This document shows, piece by piece, positions 11,190 through 22,600 of a stretch of DNA of 64,000 bases. Position numbers and translations under genes: made by a program. Position 1 is the first letter of the stretch; each line of letters starts with the position of its first letter. A model generated the notes under the pieces. That model was given only the letters and a program-made list of their open reading frames with translations. It made no database searches and was not told the DNA's origin. The DNA is from Epiperipatus broadwayi. Lineage: Eukaryota > Onychophora > Udeonychophora > Euonychophora > Peripatidae. The stretch lies in contig JAQFVV010000142.1 of assembly GCA_028023455.1 (NCBI GenBank), positions 1,497,941 to 1,561,940 of the forward strand, in the 5' to 3' direction.

Positions 11190-14100
11190 CTATCAAGTCA
11201 TTATACCTCGGGACACAACTGTCTGATAACCCATTTCATAGGGAAAAAAATAAAAATTAAGCACTCATCTAACAATGTTTTACATAATATACATGTGTAA
11301 GCAATACAAAGTTCATACCTCAAACTATATACTAATTATTTTTTAGAGATTTAATAGGCACCTAAAAGCTAATAGAATGAATAGTGACCCGTACTTCTGA
11401 GATAGATAAAAAATTCAGCTACTAGAATATAAGTAGACAATGCACCATGAACACCAAGAGGGTTACCTCACTATAGACAGTATAAGCTGCCCTAATCCTT
11501 GATATGACATAAAAATGCAAAAATATTTGCAAATACCTGCTTTCTTGAGAAATAATGACTGGAAAATACAAAATTATGCCCTGCTCTTTTGAGTCTTAGG
11601 AACTGGAAATTATGGTAATCTGCCTTGCTCCTTTTCTTGGACATGTAGAGGCTGAATTCCTGGCAGTATTGCATTAACTGCATCATAATAAATCATAGGA
11701 TATCAGAAAGTAGATTGGAGCAATGCCTTAAGTAGAACATGCAGTGTTGTTGCATGAAAACAGTGCATCCTCAATCCAATGACAAAACCCTTCATAATCA
11801 TCAAAACTAAAAGTACAGCTACAGAAACTCCAACAGTCAAAAACCAAATCCAATCTCCAAAATTACTGATTTTTTTCAAGTCTAAATATGAACACCTTAA
11901 ATAATTCTATTCATTCTTTAGTATTGGTATAAATTTTAGTAAATAATCATAAAAGGGGTTATTTTATGATATCTATTATAAATTTTCAAATACATTATTT
12001 AATAGTGTGTATTAGAAATCTGGCATCACTTGGGTTGATATTTATTTAATATATAAATATTATTAATATTTATTCAATGTAATTTTGAAGTACTTTATTA
12101 GTAGAGCAATAAAATTATTACTTAAATTTATCCCATTTCCAATTTAATTTACTCAAAACACATAGCTCTGTTAATTTTAGCTAATCCATTTATAATGTTA
12201 TAGATTTAATATTGTATAATTGATACTGTTACAGTTTTTAGCTTTACTTAATTATCAGGTATATAAGAATAAATATCCCATTTGCTTTCATTTATTTCAT
12301 TACAGATTTTGACATTCTAAGTTTGCACATGTATATGAAGTTTCTTTCTTTTTCCTTCATTTTGTACCATTACAATATGTAATATTTGGCTTCCATAAAT
12401 TAACTAAATGCTGTTACATCACTTTTACATTACTATCTTTACTATATATCTAAGTACATGAAAAATGACCATTTATATTTGTGTTTCCAGATATATATTG
12501 TGGGAACTACTCTAGTAAATTTCTAAACAAAGGTGAAATCCACTACATGCTATATGTAAACATATCCTTCTTATATTGCTTAGATTCATGCTCACCCATG
12601 AAAATCATACAAATTGCAGAATTGTAAATCAATTATGTATAATAAAATTCAAATAGTGTTTTCTAACATAATATACAAATAAGTTTTGGTTTTGACTCAT
12701 TAATTAAAATATTATTAAATAATGTTCAGATTCTATTAAATCAATAAAAAGCATTGCTGTAATATTTCAACAATTCTACCTGTGTTTAAAAATATAAACT
12801 CTGAATAAAGCAGGATAGTTAAAAATTATCTCTTATCTATAAAGCAGAAAATTGATGAGTATATTGATATTTAGATTATTGAAAACCAAATCATGTATTT
12901 AAATAAGTGAAGATCTTAAAAGCTAACAAACAAATATATTTCATGTTTTGTTTACAAATTACAATTAATAAATAATCAGTTAATGCTTTAGAAAAATTCC
13001 ATACATAACTGTATAAAACTAAATGAATGATTGTGCTCTGCTTGTTAATTTTCAAATATGGTAAATCAATATAAATGAGTGTTAGAATATTTCAATAGTG
13101 CTACTTGTATTTAGAAAGACAAAATCAGAATAAAGCAGCAAATAAAAAATGATCTCTTGCATATTATTTATTAATCATACTTTTAAATATAAACATTAAC
13201 AATCTAAAGCTAAACTAGTCAATAAAATAATCTTTTTGAAAAAGCATTTTAATTTCCATCAGATTTCTTTTTATTTTGTTGATTTTAATCTATTTTTAAA
13301 AGCTGAGACATATTTTTGCATTTACTTTTTTTAATTAATTTTGAATAAGATAAGAGCCCTGGTCAGATATTGGTTTTTTAATTAAAATTAAGCAGGAGAT
13401 AGAGATTTACCCTGGTCAAAACTTTTAAAGATTATGCAAGAGTTAACAGTTCACATAAATAGCCCTGGGTTTCTGACTTAATTTTATTCTGCTTATTATT
13501 ATTATTCTGCTTGTGAAGAGTATTGATTCAGCTTTTTATAATTCTGCTGATTATTACTATTCATTTTTATTACTCTGCTTGTGATATCTAGTTGGATTGC
13601 TGTGCTGACTTATATTTTAAAGTTTGCTGTCCATGTCTTTATATCACCATTGCTGATATATATTTTGCTGTCTTCTAATAGCATTCTGCTGATTTATTTT
13701 CTTCTGCATGTTATGATTATCCTGATTTTTATTATTTTGCATTTTATGCTTTTGACTCTTATTCGGATAGTATTGTAATTGTTTAATGCAGATCATGGAA
13801 GTTGGAATTCTGTGGACTGCTAATAATACTACTATTAACCATGATAGTAGTGGCCATCCAGTTGTCATGCTAAAAATAAATAGCATGAGAAATCTTCACA
13901 ATATGCAGTGCTCAATAACCCAAAAATGAGCTACAATTTCTAAATTGTGCCTTCAAGATCATGTCATAAAAGCCTAGTCCAGAACTGATCCAAAGATTGC
14001 TTCCAGACTCTCAAACATATAAAAGTAAATCAAAGCCATTGTATGGAACCAAATCTAAACCAAACTTTATGTATTCCACTGGAAGAAATGAGCTGGACCT

Positions 14101-15045
14101 AACTTATACCTCAAAATAAACCTACATTTTCATATTACAACCATGGCTTAAATCTTTAGTTAAGTCTCTGTTAAAGTCTCAGCTTGATCTTAAAAGAAAT
14201 CTGTCTTTATAATAAGTTTTGAATATTAATTTAAATATCTTTAATTATTTTATCCTGTATTGTATTTATAGTGTGTATTGGAATCTTACTTGTAAGATTT
14301 CACATTTTTAAATGTATTTATCTGAGTGTACTGCGAATTTCTATTTTATATGCTTAATGATTTTTTTTTCATTTATATTACTAACACTTGATAAATGCTT
14401 GGGCAGATATTAATAATTTTATTTTAACTCACCTGTTCTTTTTCATTATTATAATTAATTTAGATAATCTTGGTTTGCATTTCCTGCAGACCGAAGATAT
14501 TTTGGCTAGCAGTTTATTGAGTATATTGTTCTGTTTTTTTTTAAATCAAAGATTTTGTTTTCTTCTATTTAAAATTATGTAAAATAATAACCTTTTCTTG
14601 TTCTATTTTCTTTTTTTGTATTGAAATCAATCTTGATGATCTTGAATGTGGTCATTCATGAGCTGTTCTGCAGACATATGACATTCTTAGTCCTGATGTT
14701 TCTGTTCTGAGCTAAGGAAAGCTCGGCTGCACTGTTTCATTGTATTCCCCACAACACCACTTTGTTTTAAAATCTCTAAGTAGGGAAACTGGAATTTGTT
14801 TATATAAATTGCTAGCAAAAAAACATAAATCCCTTTTAAATTTTAGGAGAAAAAATGAACTTATCTACCCGAGTATTTAATTTTTTCAATACTCTTGTAC
14901 ACTCTTTCAAAAATTCGCTAGAGGAATCTAAGTCAAACTTTCATATTTTTTGTTTGCCTGGAATTTTTTGTTTTTTGGAATTTAATAAACTTTAAAATTA
15001 TTTTGAATTATTTTAGCTAATGTTTGTCTTTGCATTCTTTTGTCA
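11190..15045. other. 3.8 kb AT-rich DNA, no gene recognised
   Basis: No supportable coding region. Around 13480-13720 a loosely repeated 'ttctgctgattatt' theme recurs without a fixed period. 13780-14180 is slightly less AT-rich and may be an old, unrecognisable repeat. Confidence 0.45.
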
Positions 15046-15255
15046 ATTGTCTGAACAATATTAAAGATTTCTTTCCCTGGGTCTAGCTGGTGGCAGTCAT
15101 CATCATCATTAACTTTTGGATCACCATAAATTAAATGTTCTATGTGATGTGATGTGATGTATTATGGCTTCTCCTTAAACGAAGTCAAGAATATCTCAGC
15201 AATTATGCCCAGATAAACCTGTTAGCCACTTTATTTTACATTCTCCACTCTAAAT

Positions 15256-17565
15256 TTATCCATAATCTGCTCTATCCCATTTCCACAACATAATCTTTGT
15301 CAACTCTATAACCTTTATATCTAAATGCCCCTTATCTTTTCCCAAACCCAGCATAAAAATCAATAATTTACTTTCTGTATAATCACTCTTTTCATATTTA
15401 TTTTCCCACAACTTCATTATATGTACCCTTTCTGTTTTCAAACATTTACATTCAATTAACAAATGCCTAATATTTTCTATTCCTTCCTTACATAATTTAC
15501 AAAATAAATCACCCATATTTTTCCATTTACCTGTATATTCTTTGGTAGCAAAAGATCCTGTTCGAGCCTTAAACAATAAACTACTTTCCTTACTATTATC
15601 ATACAATAACTCACACCTAATATTGTGTTTATTTCTATATATATTTAAACTCTTTTTACTCTCCATACTATTTCTCCATCTCTCTAACTCCCTAGTCTTT
15701 ATTAATAAATTTATTCTTTTATCCCATTCCTTACTACTATAACACTCAATAATCCTCTTAACACAATCATCCCATCTTTTGTACAAATATACTGATATAA
15801 ATTCTTTATCCAAATCTTTTGCATACTGCATTACCTTTCTCACCCATCTTGTTACCTGCCTTTTACTCATAACCCAATTAAATACTATTTTAGCTATTCT
15901 TTTATTATCCATAAACTGCAATCTACCAAACATTTTCATTTTACTTTTTGCATCTCTCATATGAAAACTTGGCCATCCCATTTCTCCTTGAATTGCCTCC
16001 CTTGCTGTCCATACTTCTGCATTCAATGCATGTCTTCCTACTTCTTTTTGAGCTTTTTCTAAGTAATATAATATCTTTTTGCTAACATATAATACATCAT
16101 TACTATATGTTAACCTTGCTACTGCAACTCCTTTCCATATAATTCTAGTTACATCATATTTATTATATGAAAACACTGTTATTTTTTTTATCAATCCCTT
16201 TTTTTTCTTTGCTTCATTTATCATTTTTTTCTCCCATTCATTCAAATAATTTTTCTGATTACTTAAAATAATTCCCAAATAACTATATCTATTCACGACA
16301 CTTAACTTAATATCTCCCAATAAAAATTCTACATCTTCTCTTTCCCCAGTTTTAACCATCATTATATTTGATTTTTCTTCACTAAATTTAATCCTCATCT
16401 CTTTATCCACCCTTGCACATGTCCTCAACATAACTTCCATATCTTCTCTTTTTTCTGCACACAAAAATATATCATCTGCAAAAAAAAGACCTGACAAAAT
16501 ATATACTCCCTTACTACCTATTAACGGTATCTCTATCCCTCTTCCTAATCTTTCTATTGCTCTTTCCATTTCACTCAAATACAACACAAGCAAAATAGGT
16601 GACATAGGGCATCCTTGCCTTAGTCCCACACCATTTTTAACTTTAATTGATTGTATATTCTTTAATTGATATATATAATAATTATTTATATATTCTTTAA
16701 TTGATATATATAATAATTATTTTCATATAATTTCTTAATAATATCTATTAAAGCTTCATCCATTCCCAAATTTGCTAAACTTATCCATAATCTATTTCTA
16801 TTTATTCTATCATATGCATTCTCTATATCTATAAAACTCACAAATAATTGTTTACCTTCATTCCTACTCATATCCATAAGTTGTGTAACTACAAATAAAC
16901 TATTTCCTATATGCCTATCTAATCTAAAACCTCCTTGCATTTCCCCCATTACATTTGTTCCCTTCCATCCATTTTACAACTTTACTAGCCACCATATATG
17001 AGAAAACTTTATATAAAACTGATGTTACCACTATCAGTTTATAATTATTCAACTTTCTATGATCCTTACCCTTTCCTTTAAATAATAATCTTACTCTTGT
17101 ATTACTCCAACTACTTGGAAAAACTCTATTCTGTGCCATTTTATTAAAACAGGATAATAACTTCACTTTTGCCTTATATCCTAAATTCATTACCATCTCT
17201 GCTGCCCATCCATCTAAACCTCTTGCCTTCCCACTTTTCAATTTCTTCGCTTCCTCATTTAGTTCATTTTCTGAAAACCTAATATTCCCATTACTATATT
17301 CTTTCATATTTTCTAACACTCTATCATTCACATCTAACATCTTTTCTATATTCATTACATAACTATTTAAGATTCTATCTATATCTTCTCTAGAGCTACA
17401 CTCTGTTCCCTCATCATCTAGTAATACTAACTCTCTCTCACCTACATTTTTCCTTTTAATATAATTCCAAAATTTTTTACTCCCATCTCTTCCACTTTTA
17501 TTAATATCTTCCAACAATTTACTATTCAATTTCATTCTCTCTCTATAAATATCTATTTTAGCCAA
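15256..17565 (-). pseudogene. LINE reverse transcriptase with C-terminal CCHC knuckle, broken
   Basis: Block 1 (17565-16924) carries SGKARGLDGWAAEM and VRLLFKGKGKDHRKLNNYK. Block 2 (16949-16686) carries GGFRLDRH and FIDIENAYDRI. Block 3 (16629-15256, 457 residues) carries GLRQGCPMSP, the catalytic LFFADDIFL and a zinc-knuckle pattern C-x2-C-x8-H-x4-C (CKLCKEGIENIRHLLIEC, about 15510-15455). A one-base slip near 16940 separates blocks 1 and 2. A 35-bp duplication separates blocks 2 and 3. Otherwise the long open block 3 suggests a fairly recent copy. The role is RNA-templated DNA synthesis at the target site. The clade needs a phylogeny. Confidence 0.85.
16654..16721. repeat. 35-bp tandem duplication inside the LINE ORF
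   Basis: 'tatattctttaattgatata' and the following bases occur twice, offset by 35 bp (16654 and 16689). Because 35 is not a multiple of three, the duplication shifts the frame and splits the reverse transcriptase. Confidence 0.85.
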
Positions 17566-17613
17566 CTTCTTCTTTTCTAAGTACTATTCCCATTTAGCAT
17601 CAATATCTTTTTT

Positions 17614-17680
17614 ACAATATTTATAATAAATTAGCAGTGCCCTCAGTGATCAGTACAATATTTATAATAAATTAAATTTA
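17614..17680. repeat. Short direct repeat around a 20-bp insert
   Basis: 'acaatatttataataaatta' occurs twice, separated by 'gcagtgccctcagtgatcag'. It lies at the upstream end of the recognisable LINE sequence. Confidence 0.7.
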
Positions 17681-17689
17681 CTACAATTT

Positions 17690-18170
17690 TTAAGAAAATA
17701 AATCTCCCATCTTAAAGATTCTATCCTATCATTTAATCTAGATAACTTTTTAATTTTTTAATATCATTCAATGAAAAATTATTAAAAACTAAACCCGACA
17801 AACCCATAATAAACAACAATTACAAATAAAAATTACACATCTAAATTAACAACAACAAAAAATCCACAAAAAAACACATATTTTTTTAAAAATATTTATT
17901 GTAATTTTATTGTATAATATGGCCTTATAACAAACAAATACTACAAAACAAAAATCCTAAACAAACACCAATCAAAACAATATATATATATAAATGAACA
18001 CAAACATATACCCTTCCAACAACACTCATGCAACAAAACCAACATAAATAAATAAATATAAATATATAAAAAATAAAATAAAAACCTTTACACTATATCA
18101 GCTACACAAACCTTAAATGCAAAGAATCTCATAAAAATGTAAATATTAAAAATCTAACGCTAAGCTAATC
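17690..18170. other. AT-rich DNA upstream of the LINE
   Basis: AT-rich with A-rich/C-containing composition on the plus strand. It may be the decayed 5' part of the LINE. Nothing is recognised. Confidence 0.35.
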
Positions 18171-18174
18171 AATA

Positions 18175-18362
18175 AAATACTCAAAATCACAACTCAATCA
18201 AACTATCAAAAAATAAACTCTAAAACACAACCAATGATTTCACTGCTACAAGCACTTCTCAAGTGTAAAAAAACTACAAAATTTTTTCTACAATTGAGAA
18301 GTCTGCTTGTAGTAGTAAAATAATTAGTTGTGTTTTAGACTTTATTTTTTGGATAGTTTGCT
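18175..18362. repeat. Imperfect inverted repeat (foldback), about 85-bp arms
   Basis: The left arm includes 'ctaaaacacaacca' and 'ctacaagcacttctca'. The right arm includes 'gagaagtctgcttgtag' and 'ttgtgttttag'. The spacer is about 20 bp. It has the size of a MITE-like foldback, and its terminal duplications are not evident. Confidence 0.7.
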
Positions 18363-18734
18363 TTAGTTGTGAATTTGGGGTAATTATGATTATTCATACT
18401 TTTATACATGAAACGTAATATATGTTTATTAGCTTCTAAGGTCTTAATTTATTCAAATTCATGTTTTTTGTTTGCAATAGTGAGCATATCAATATGTTTA
18501 TCAACTGGTAGTTTAATGGGTAAGAGTTTTTATATTTTATCTATGCTTCTTTATACACACTCTGTATTTGCAAGGTTGTTGTTATATTCTAGTATTTGTT
18601 TAAACTGATTTATTATATTTAAAAGAATTAGCAGTATTCAATCATTGATATATAATAAATAGTTTGATATCTGTATTCGTTTCACAATATATGTAATATA
18701 CAAATAAATATATATCAAAATACAGTACAATTTA

Positions 18735-18800
18735 TATAAATTATATTCTTTTAGAAGTACTTTTGACTATACACTTTGTAGTCTTTATCAACTATATAAC
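18735..18800 (-). ncRNA. Decayed hammerhead ribozyme motif (left arm)
   Basis: On the minus strand: TTGATAA in place of CTGATGA, then a stem II of GACTA/TAGTC (complement at 18765-18769 and 18779-18783). AAAA replaces GAAA. The palindromic stem III AGTACT is intact. Core changes suggest it cannot cleave. Confidence 0.5.
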
Positions 18801-18851
18801 GTTGAATAATCAAAACGAGACGACCTTTAACAATACCCATAGTTCAATTCA

Positions 18852-19120
18852 GATCTAAGTGTACATTTGAGAAGAGAATAAAAGAGCATATGCTTTTATA
18901 TAATAGAATTCAAAAAGATAATAAATATGGAACAGATGTAAATAAACCTTCATCATCTGTTATATTTGATCATAATAAATCTTGTCAATATGGATTTAAA
19001 TTTGATTATAAAAATATGAAAATTATTCAAATTGAACGTTGTCATAATAAACGTAAAATAAAAATGTTAATGAATCGCCAGTCATCAAATGTTAAGATAA
19101 CAGAATTGTGGGAAATCTGA
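18852..19120 (+). pseudogene. C-terminal fragment of Penelope-like GIY-YIG endonuclease
   Basis: The frame reads through RSKCTFEKRIKEH before the first ATG (18890), so the ATG is probably internal. It continues with SSSVIFDHNKSCQYGF and MKIIQIERCHNKRKIK. These resemble the 'RIKEH ... A/S-x2-xH-x5-H/Y ... K-I/L-x3-E ... R' tail of the GIY-YIG endonuclease that follows the reverse transcriptase in Penelope-like elements. Only about 90 residues remain. The GIY-YIG signature itself and the RT are missing. The stop codon lies just inside the right inverted arm, as expected for an ORF running into its 3' terminal repeat. The family match is by eye and moderate. Confidence 0.5.
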
Positions 19121-19167
19121 ATTGAACTATGGGTATTGTTAAAGGTTGTCTCGTTTTGATTATTCAA

Positions 19168-19228
19168 CGTTATATAGTTGATAAAGACTACAAAGTGTAT
19201 AGTCGAAACTACTTCTAAAAGAATATAA
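19168..19228 (+). ncRNA. Decayed hammerhead ribozyme motif (right arm)
   Basis: TTGATAA (19177-19183) stands where CTGATGA is expected, followed by a perfect 5-bp stem II GACTA (19185-19189)/TAGTC (19199-19203) and then GAAAC (19204-19208). Stem III ACTACT has lost the palindrome that the left arm keeps (AGTACT). Stem I pairs TAG/CTA next to the core and TTATA/TATAA beyond an asymmetric internal loop. Two core bases are altered, so activity is unlikely. Confidence 0.55.
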
Positions 19229-19280
19229 TTTATATAAATTGTACTGTATTTTGATATATATATTTATTTGTATATATATA

Positions 19281-19384
19281 TTATTTCCAGGTGCTTCCAT
19301 GTAGTAAAAGTATAATGGATAAATACCTGATATCAGCTATTTAGCAATTCTACTTTTACGTGGAAACTCCTGGAAATAATATTA
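19281..19384. repeat. Small foldback element, about 35-bp terminal inverted repeats
   Basis: Begins 'tattatttccagg' and ends 'cctggaaataata', with further pairing of 'gtagtaaaagta' against 'tacttttacgtgg'. It is about 104 bp in total, the size of a minimal MITE. Confidence 0.7.
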
Positions 19385-19526
19385 TGAATTCATCATTTAT
19401 TCAGGAGAATAAAAGAATTAATATATATAATTGCATCATCTTAAGGTTAGATTCAAATCTGAAATTATTGTAATTTTTTTTAAAAAAATATTTTTTTATA
19501 TAGATTTATTTATTATCAACTGTTTT

Positions 19527-19667
19527 GAAAAAATCAAGAGATGTTAAGCGTTGGTAACCGAGAGATCAGCGTGGCTGCCTTGCAAGCAAGCAGTTACTTG
19601 CAGACAGTGGTCGCAGGTTCGCTTACCGGCCGATCCTTTGACATATGAAAAAAAAATCAAGCGATGT
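19527..19667 (+). mobile_element. Short SINE-like retroposed insertion with 17-bp target duplication
   Basis: A GC-rich body of about 103 bp (19545-19647) lies between 'aaaaatcaagagatgt' (left) and 'aaaaatcaagcgatgt' (right), a duplication with one mismatch. The body contains GGTTCGCTTACC, close to the tRNA B-box, and a CTTGCAA loop that looks like a TGC anticodon loop. A full cloverleaf does not fold well by hand. A tRNA-derived SINE or a tRNA pseudogene are both possible. Confidence 0.5.
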
Positions 19668-19669
19668 AC

Positions 19670-22600
19670 ATTATTAATAAGGTGTTCATAATAAAGCAGA
19701 ATGTGAAATAATATTACATTCGTGATTTTTTTAATTTTATTTATTTTTTAACAAATAATATATTAGATTGTATGTTGTAATACGGTTGATATTTTATTAT
19801 TCAAAAAAGATTGGATATATTAAAATACATATTAATTAATTCATTTACTAATGTTTTATTTATTCACATTTTATTCTACTGTATGCATTTAACAATCAAC
19901 ACATAATAATAAATAAACAAATAGTAAATTATTATGTCAGATTGTACAAAGTTCAAGTTGCAATCAGATAAACGCAAAAGATGATCGTTTGAATGTGTTT
20001 CCATGTGGAATGCGTTTACGATTGGTTGCATATTTACAAAAGAAAATTAAAATGCATATCTGTTTTATCTCCTCATCTAATAAATGTTAATATTATTCCA
20101 GAATTTAATAATACATAAAATTTAAGACATACAATTTTTTCAGCATATCCTTGTAGATGTATGACCATAATCTTACTATATTCTTAAACACACATTTTGC
20201 GATATATTTCTTGTGTAAAGAACTACTTTATAAGTCAAAACTATTTTCAATAAAACTAGCAATTTAATTCTTCTCATTCCTAACATAAATATAATGTTTC
20301 ACTAATTATTTAACTCAGAGTTATTAAATCAATCTTAATCATTTAAAACAATAATAAAAAAATGGATGGATATAAAGTTAATTCCTTAATTTTAGATCCA
20401 ATGAATGTAAAAGAATTTTATTGTACATCACTTTACTAATTTATATTTTAGATAGCAAAAGTAATGACAAATGACGTATAAAATTTGAATAAATTAATAT
20501 ATGATTTAATAATTTAAAAAAATGATCTTTTATTTCATAAATATGCAAATACAATTGTTTCAATAATGGACATAGATGAATTAAATAGAACAATTGCTTT
20601 ATTATAAGATAAGAATATAAACAAAAATAATAAAAATATAAGTGAATAATAATAAAGATAATTTATTATTAAAATTCTATAATAATAATCAATAAATATT
20701 ACTGTTTGTTCTAGGAGAATAATCTAAGCTTGAGTAATGACCATATGTAATTCTAAGTGTTGCAAAGACAGAAGCACTCTATTGAAGAGAGTCAAATAAT
20801 ATTTAAATAAATCCTAATTTTACACACAGGAGAATAATAATGTTTTATAATAACCTTAATTATCTTGAAAACAATAAGGAATCACCTTAGGTTTTTCACT
20901 TTTTTTAGAGCAAGTAAAATTATTTACTTAGCATTCTTTAACGATTTACAACATACACAGCTTTATATGTTATATTTCTTAATAGAATGACTTATTGTGC
21001 TCCTTATATTATTCAAAGTTTTAATAATTAGTTTGGAGTAAAACAACTTATTTTATTTATACCATCAGAATGCCTTATTGCATAGTATTGTGTTTCAAAA
21101 CTAATATAAATATCAGGGTGCTATATACATAAATATTCCTTAGTGATTTGATTTTTTTACTTAAGAATGATTAACTGCCTATAGATTTAAAGTTGAATTT
21201 AATGACTAAATAAAACAAAAAGCAAGTTAAATATAAATGGATTTACATAATTTTAAAAGTTAGTTTTAAAAAAAAAACTTGACTCCAATATAAAATGTGA
21301 ATCCTATACATTACACCATACTCAATATCATTAATAAAATATATAAAGTTGTTACCTGTACTTTCATATCTCAGCATTATCTTAAAAACTTTATTATTTA
21401 TTTCTTACACTAATAATAATTATAACTAAATAATTAGATAATTATAACAAAGTTTATTTAAAATAATTTAATTTCTACTTCTTACTTTATTAATAGTTAA
21501 GAATTATTTTGTGGAATATTTACACTTTGCAAAGTATTCCAACATTTAAAATTCTCTAGAAATGCTTTAACCCTAAACCGATAATTTGGGTGTTGGATAA
21601 AAAAATTTTTTAAAAAAAAAAAATTAAAAATTATAAAATTAAAAAATAATTAATAAAAAAAAAAAAATAAAAAGTTAATAAAAACATAGATATGAAATTA
21701 TAAGCACAAGGCAATTCCTTCTGGATGTTTAATCCTTAATTACACTTATTATGATGATTTGATAAAAAAATTATTAAGCACATTTTGAAATCCGATTCCG
21801 ATTGTAAAATTAGCACACTAATCCATTTTATGATATCTGATATTCATTTTGATATTTGGCATATTTTCATATTGTGGTGTTTAATATCCCAAATTTTTTT
21901 TTAATGCACTGACATTGAATTGTAGTTTTTTACAAAAAAAGAGAGAGTGGTTTAATTCATTTGAGAACACTTGCAAATATATATTCAAATAATTGGCATT
22001 TATCACATATTTTAAACCCCCACTACCTTATAAATCCTTCAGTTTGCATCCACTTAATTCATTTTGCCATAAAGTTAAGAACATTTCAATACTTAATAAA
22101 ATATAACAAATAAATTACAATCCATAACCAAATTAACTTTATTGATTTTCATTAATAATGTAGCAATTTCTCCAAAATCTGCAAAATTTATACAATTTTA
22201 TATGTGAATTTAGGCTTATTAATTAAAGTTTTATCTTTTATTAATTTATGAGAATGAAATACATAGTTTTGAAACAAGTTATTTTACACTTATTTGATAA
22301 AAAGAGATAAGCAACTTGATTTAGCTTATGCTGAGCATAATTTTTGTTATTATTGTTGTTTATTTAGATCAGTTCAAGAAGAAAAAAAACATTTTGTCAG
22401 TTAGGCAAAATACCTAGAATGAGTTTGTCTACTAGTAATTTTGAAGATGAGTCTATAAAAATGACTATTTTAAAATTTTAATTTTACTAAATTTTTGATG
22501 CACTGTAATCTTATAAAGACTGACTGGATTTTTACAAGCACTCCTATTTATAGTTTTTGGTCAACTGCTATCTTAATTGGTCATAATTTCTCAAAATCCT

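Larger units (their letters stand above)
15050..17640 (-). mobile_element. Non-LTR retrotransposon of a second type (clade unassigned)
   Basis: Contains an RT ORF in three blocks, a CCHC-type knuckle and a 3' region with ATG-rich repeats (rc of 'catcatcatcattaac' near 15096). It differs clearly from the RTE copies in sequence, and its long C-terminal domain resembles those of longer LINE families. The 5' end is not identified. Endonuclease sequence was not recognised upstream of 17.6 kb, so this copy is probably 5'-truncated. Confidence 0.8.
18695..19276 (+). mobile_element. Penelope-like element fragment between inverted hammerhead arms
   Basis: Two arms of about 155-160 bp (18695-18854 and 19115-19276) are inverted copies, almost identical. 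Between them is a short ORF resembling the end of the Penelope-type GIY-YIG endonuclease. Each arm holds a decayed hammerhead ribozyme motif, as known for the terminal repeats of Penelope-like elements. The arrangement is a 5'-truncated element with an inverted copy of its 3' region at its 5' side. Confidence 0.6.

Noticed and set aside
19545-19647. A functional tRNA gene (TGC anticodon-like loop)
   Set aside because: The acceptor and anticodon stems do not pair properly and flanking target duplications show it is a retroposed copy.
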